From the NCBI GenBank assembly GCA_947038135.1, contig CAMQVM010000101.1, positions 1 through 6,264 of the forward strand: 6,264 bases of DNA, written 5' to 3'. The translations under genes and the position numbers were made by a program. This document shows positions 5,944 to 6,264 of the stretch, in pieces; positions within the stretch are counted from its first letter, which is position 1; the number at the start of each line of letters is the position of its first letter. This DNA comes from an uncultured Rikenellaceae bacterium (lineage in GTDB: Bacteria; Bacteroidota; Bacteroidia; Bacteroidales; Rikenellaceae). Below the pieces are notes generated by a model. The model made no database searches and was not told the DNA's origin. It saw nothing but the letters and a program-made list of their open reading frames with translations.

Positions 5944-5959
5944 TGGCATGTTTATTGCA
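5944..5959 (+). promoter_or_regulatory. Sigma-54 promoter match P2
   Basis: TGGCAT, five bases, then TTGCA: all invariant RpoN positions (GG at -24, GC at -12) are kept at correct spacing, with one tolerated change (T for C after TGGCA). It lies 131 bp downstream of P1 in the same orientation. The inferred start is near 5970. Two good matches in tandem in a gene-free region are much less likely by chance than one. Confidence 0.6.
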
Positions 5960-6110
5960 TGTTATAAAGCAGATAGGGCATACTATCAAAAAAATTGAAT
6001 CAATATAGTTATCTACCTATTAGCACGGTGTGATAATTGATATATAAAGTTTAGATTTCTTCATTTATTTAAGTTTGGGTTAGTAGTTGGAATTTTCTAA
6101 TGATTCCACG

Positions 6111-6147
6111 AAAAAAAGGGCAGTCGTGAGACCCCCCTTTTTTTTTT
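6111..6147 (+). terminator. Strong intrinsic terminator
   Basis: AAAAAAAGGG (6111-6120) pairs with CCCTTTTTTT (6135-6144) across a 14-nt loop, and the T-run extends to 6147. The GC core is short (3 bp), but the long A-U extension and U-tract are classical. The reverse strand also carries GGG...CCC followed by TTTTTTT, so it may work in both directions. CACGA (6107-6111) just upstream can pair with TCGTG (6124-6128) in the loop, giving an H-type pseudoknot topology or a competing hairpin. Confidence 0.88.
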
Positions 6148-6215
6148 GTGTTTACTCATGGTTACTTGTACAACTGATAACGCTTCTTAGCATTAAAACA
6201 ATAGGAGAGTTATAT

Positions 6216-6263
6216 AGGCTGATTCGCAAAACCTTGGTTTTGTGAATCAGCCAGCTCCCGAAG
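6216..6263. repeat. Right copy of 48-bp inverted dispersed repeat with hairpin
   Basis: An exact reverse complement of positions 1-48. The 36-nt hairpin is 6217-6252, followed by a GC-richer segment (AGCTCCCGAAGG) that runs to the window edge. In rightward RNA the imperfect pair is G-U and the tip is C-CUUG-G, so both copies are best folded in transcripts leaving the window. Sequence inward of the repeat differs from the left copy after one base, which defines that boundary; the outer boundary is beyond the window. Confidence 0.9.
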
Positions 6264-6264
6264 G

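Larger units (their letters stand above)
5839..6147 (+). ncRNA. Candidate sigma-54-dependent small RNA
   Basis: Between the inferred P1 start (about 5839) or P2 start (about 5970) and the intrinsic terminator ending at 6147 there is no credible ORF. This gives predicted transcripts of roughly 309 or 178 nt. Possible internal structure includes GATAG/CTATC (5972-5976, 5983-5987) and a two-part stem joining ATCAA and TTATC (5999-6003, 6009-6013) to GATAA and TTGAT (6032-6036, 6037-6041). Promoter plus terminator without a gene is the usual signature of a free-standing small RNA; GlmY and the Qrr RNAs are known sigma-54-dependent examples in other phyla. It is not recognised as any known RNA family. 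The alternative is a long untranslated region or an unseen small peptide. Confidence 0.4.
5351..6215. other. 865-bp region without protein genes, rich in regulatory-looking signals
   Basis: Only trivial ORFs occur here (for example a 16-codon one at 5948 and a 9-codon one at 6100). The first 350 bp hold AT-rich inverted repeats such as CAATATT-N7-AATATTG (5512-5532) and a weak -7-like TAAATTTG (5679-5686). The second half holds two sigma-54 promoter matches and a strong intrinsic terminator, annotated separately. No tRNA or known structured RNA was recognised. The stretch 6148-6215, between the terminator and the edge repeat, shows nothing. Confidence 0.7.

Noticed and set aside
6100..6129. 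Nine-codon ORF overlapping the terminator as a leader peptide
   Set aside because: It is very short, has no ribosome site and no downstream gene to attenuate; chance is the simplest explanation.

Overview
The window looks like chromosomal DNA of an uncultured member of the Bacteroidota, probably Bacteroidales. The evidence is the protein sequences (a Bacteroidota-style YghZ-type reductase, a short-form APS reductase, an ATP-type PfkA), AT-rich DNA with long gene-free spacers, few Shine-Dalgarno sequences at starts, and TAnnTTTG-type -7 boxes. Only about 64% of the window is convincingly coding. With the low GC, this hints at a host-associated or genome-reducing lineage, but that is inference.

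Layout, left to right. Positions 1-48 hold a repeat with a 36-nt near-perfect hairpin. An exact inverted copy lies at 6216-6263, so the window is bounded by inverted copies of one dispersed repeat. pfkA (142-1122) and cysH (1247-1954) both run leftward. A 292-bp divergent spacer with inverted repeats separates cysH from a rightward pair of small overlapping genes (2247-2516 and 2516-2701): a putative excisionase/MerR-like helix-turn-helix protein, then a very acidic 61-residue protein. A leftward YghZ-type aldo-keto reductase (2862-3851) follows, with a strong hairpin terminator between it and the small genes. After a 647-bp gene-free spacer comes a rightward UbiA-family prenyltransferase gene (4499-5350), possibly the MqnP type of the futalosine menaquinone route.

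The last 0.9 kb (5351-6215) has no credible protein gene but is not empty. It carries two sigma-54 promoter matches in the same orientation (TGGCAC-N5-TTGCA at 5813 and TGGCAT-N5-TTGCA at 5944), inverted repeats where an enhancer-binding protein could sit, and a textbook intrinsic terminator at 6111-6147. The best reading is a sigma-54-dependent small RNA of about 180-310 nt. This is the most interesting part of the window.

The protein genes do not form one pathway. They cover glycolytic commitment (PfkA), assimilatory sulfate reduction (CysH), aldehyde/triose reduction (YghZ-like) and quinone biosynthesis (UbiA family). The HTH/acidic pair and the candidate small RNA have no assigned function.
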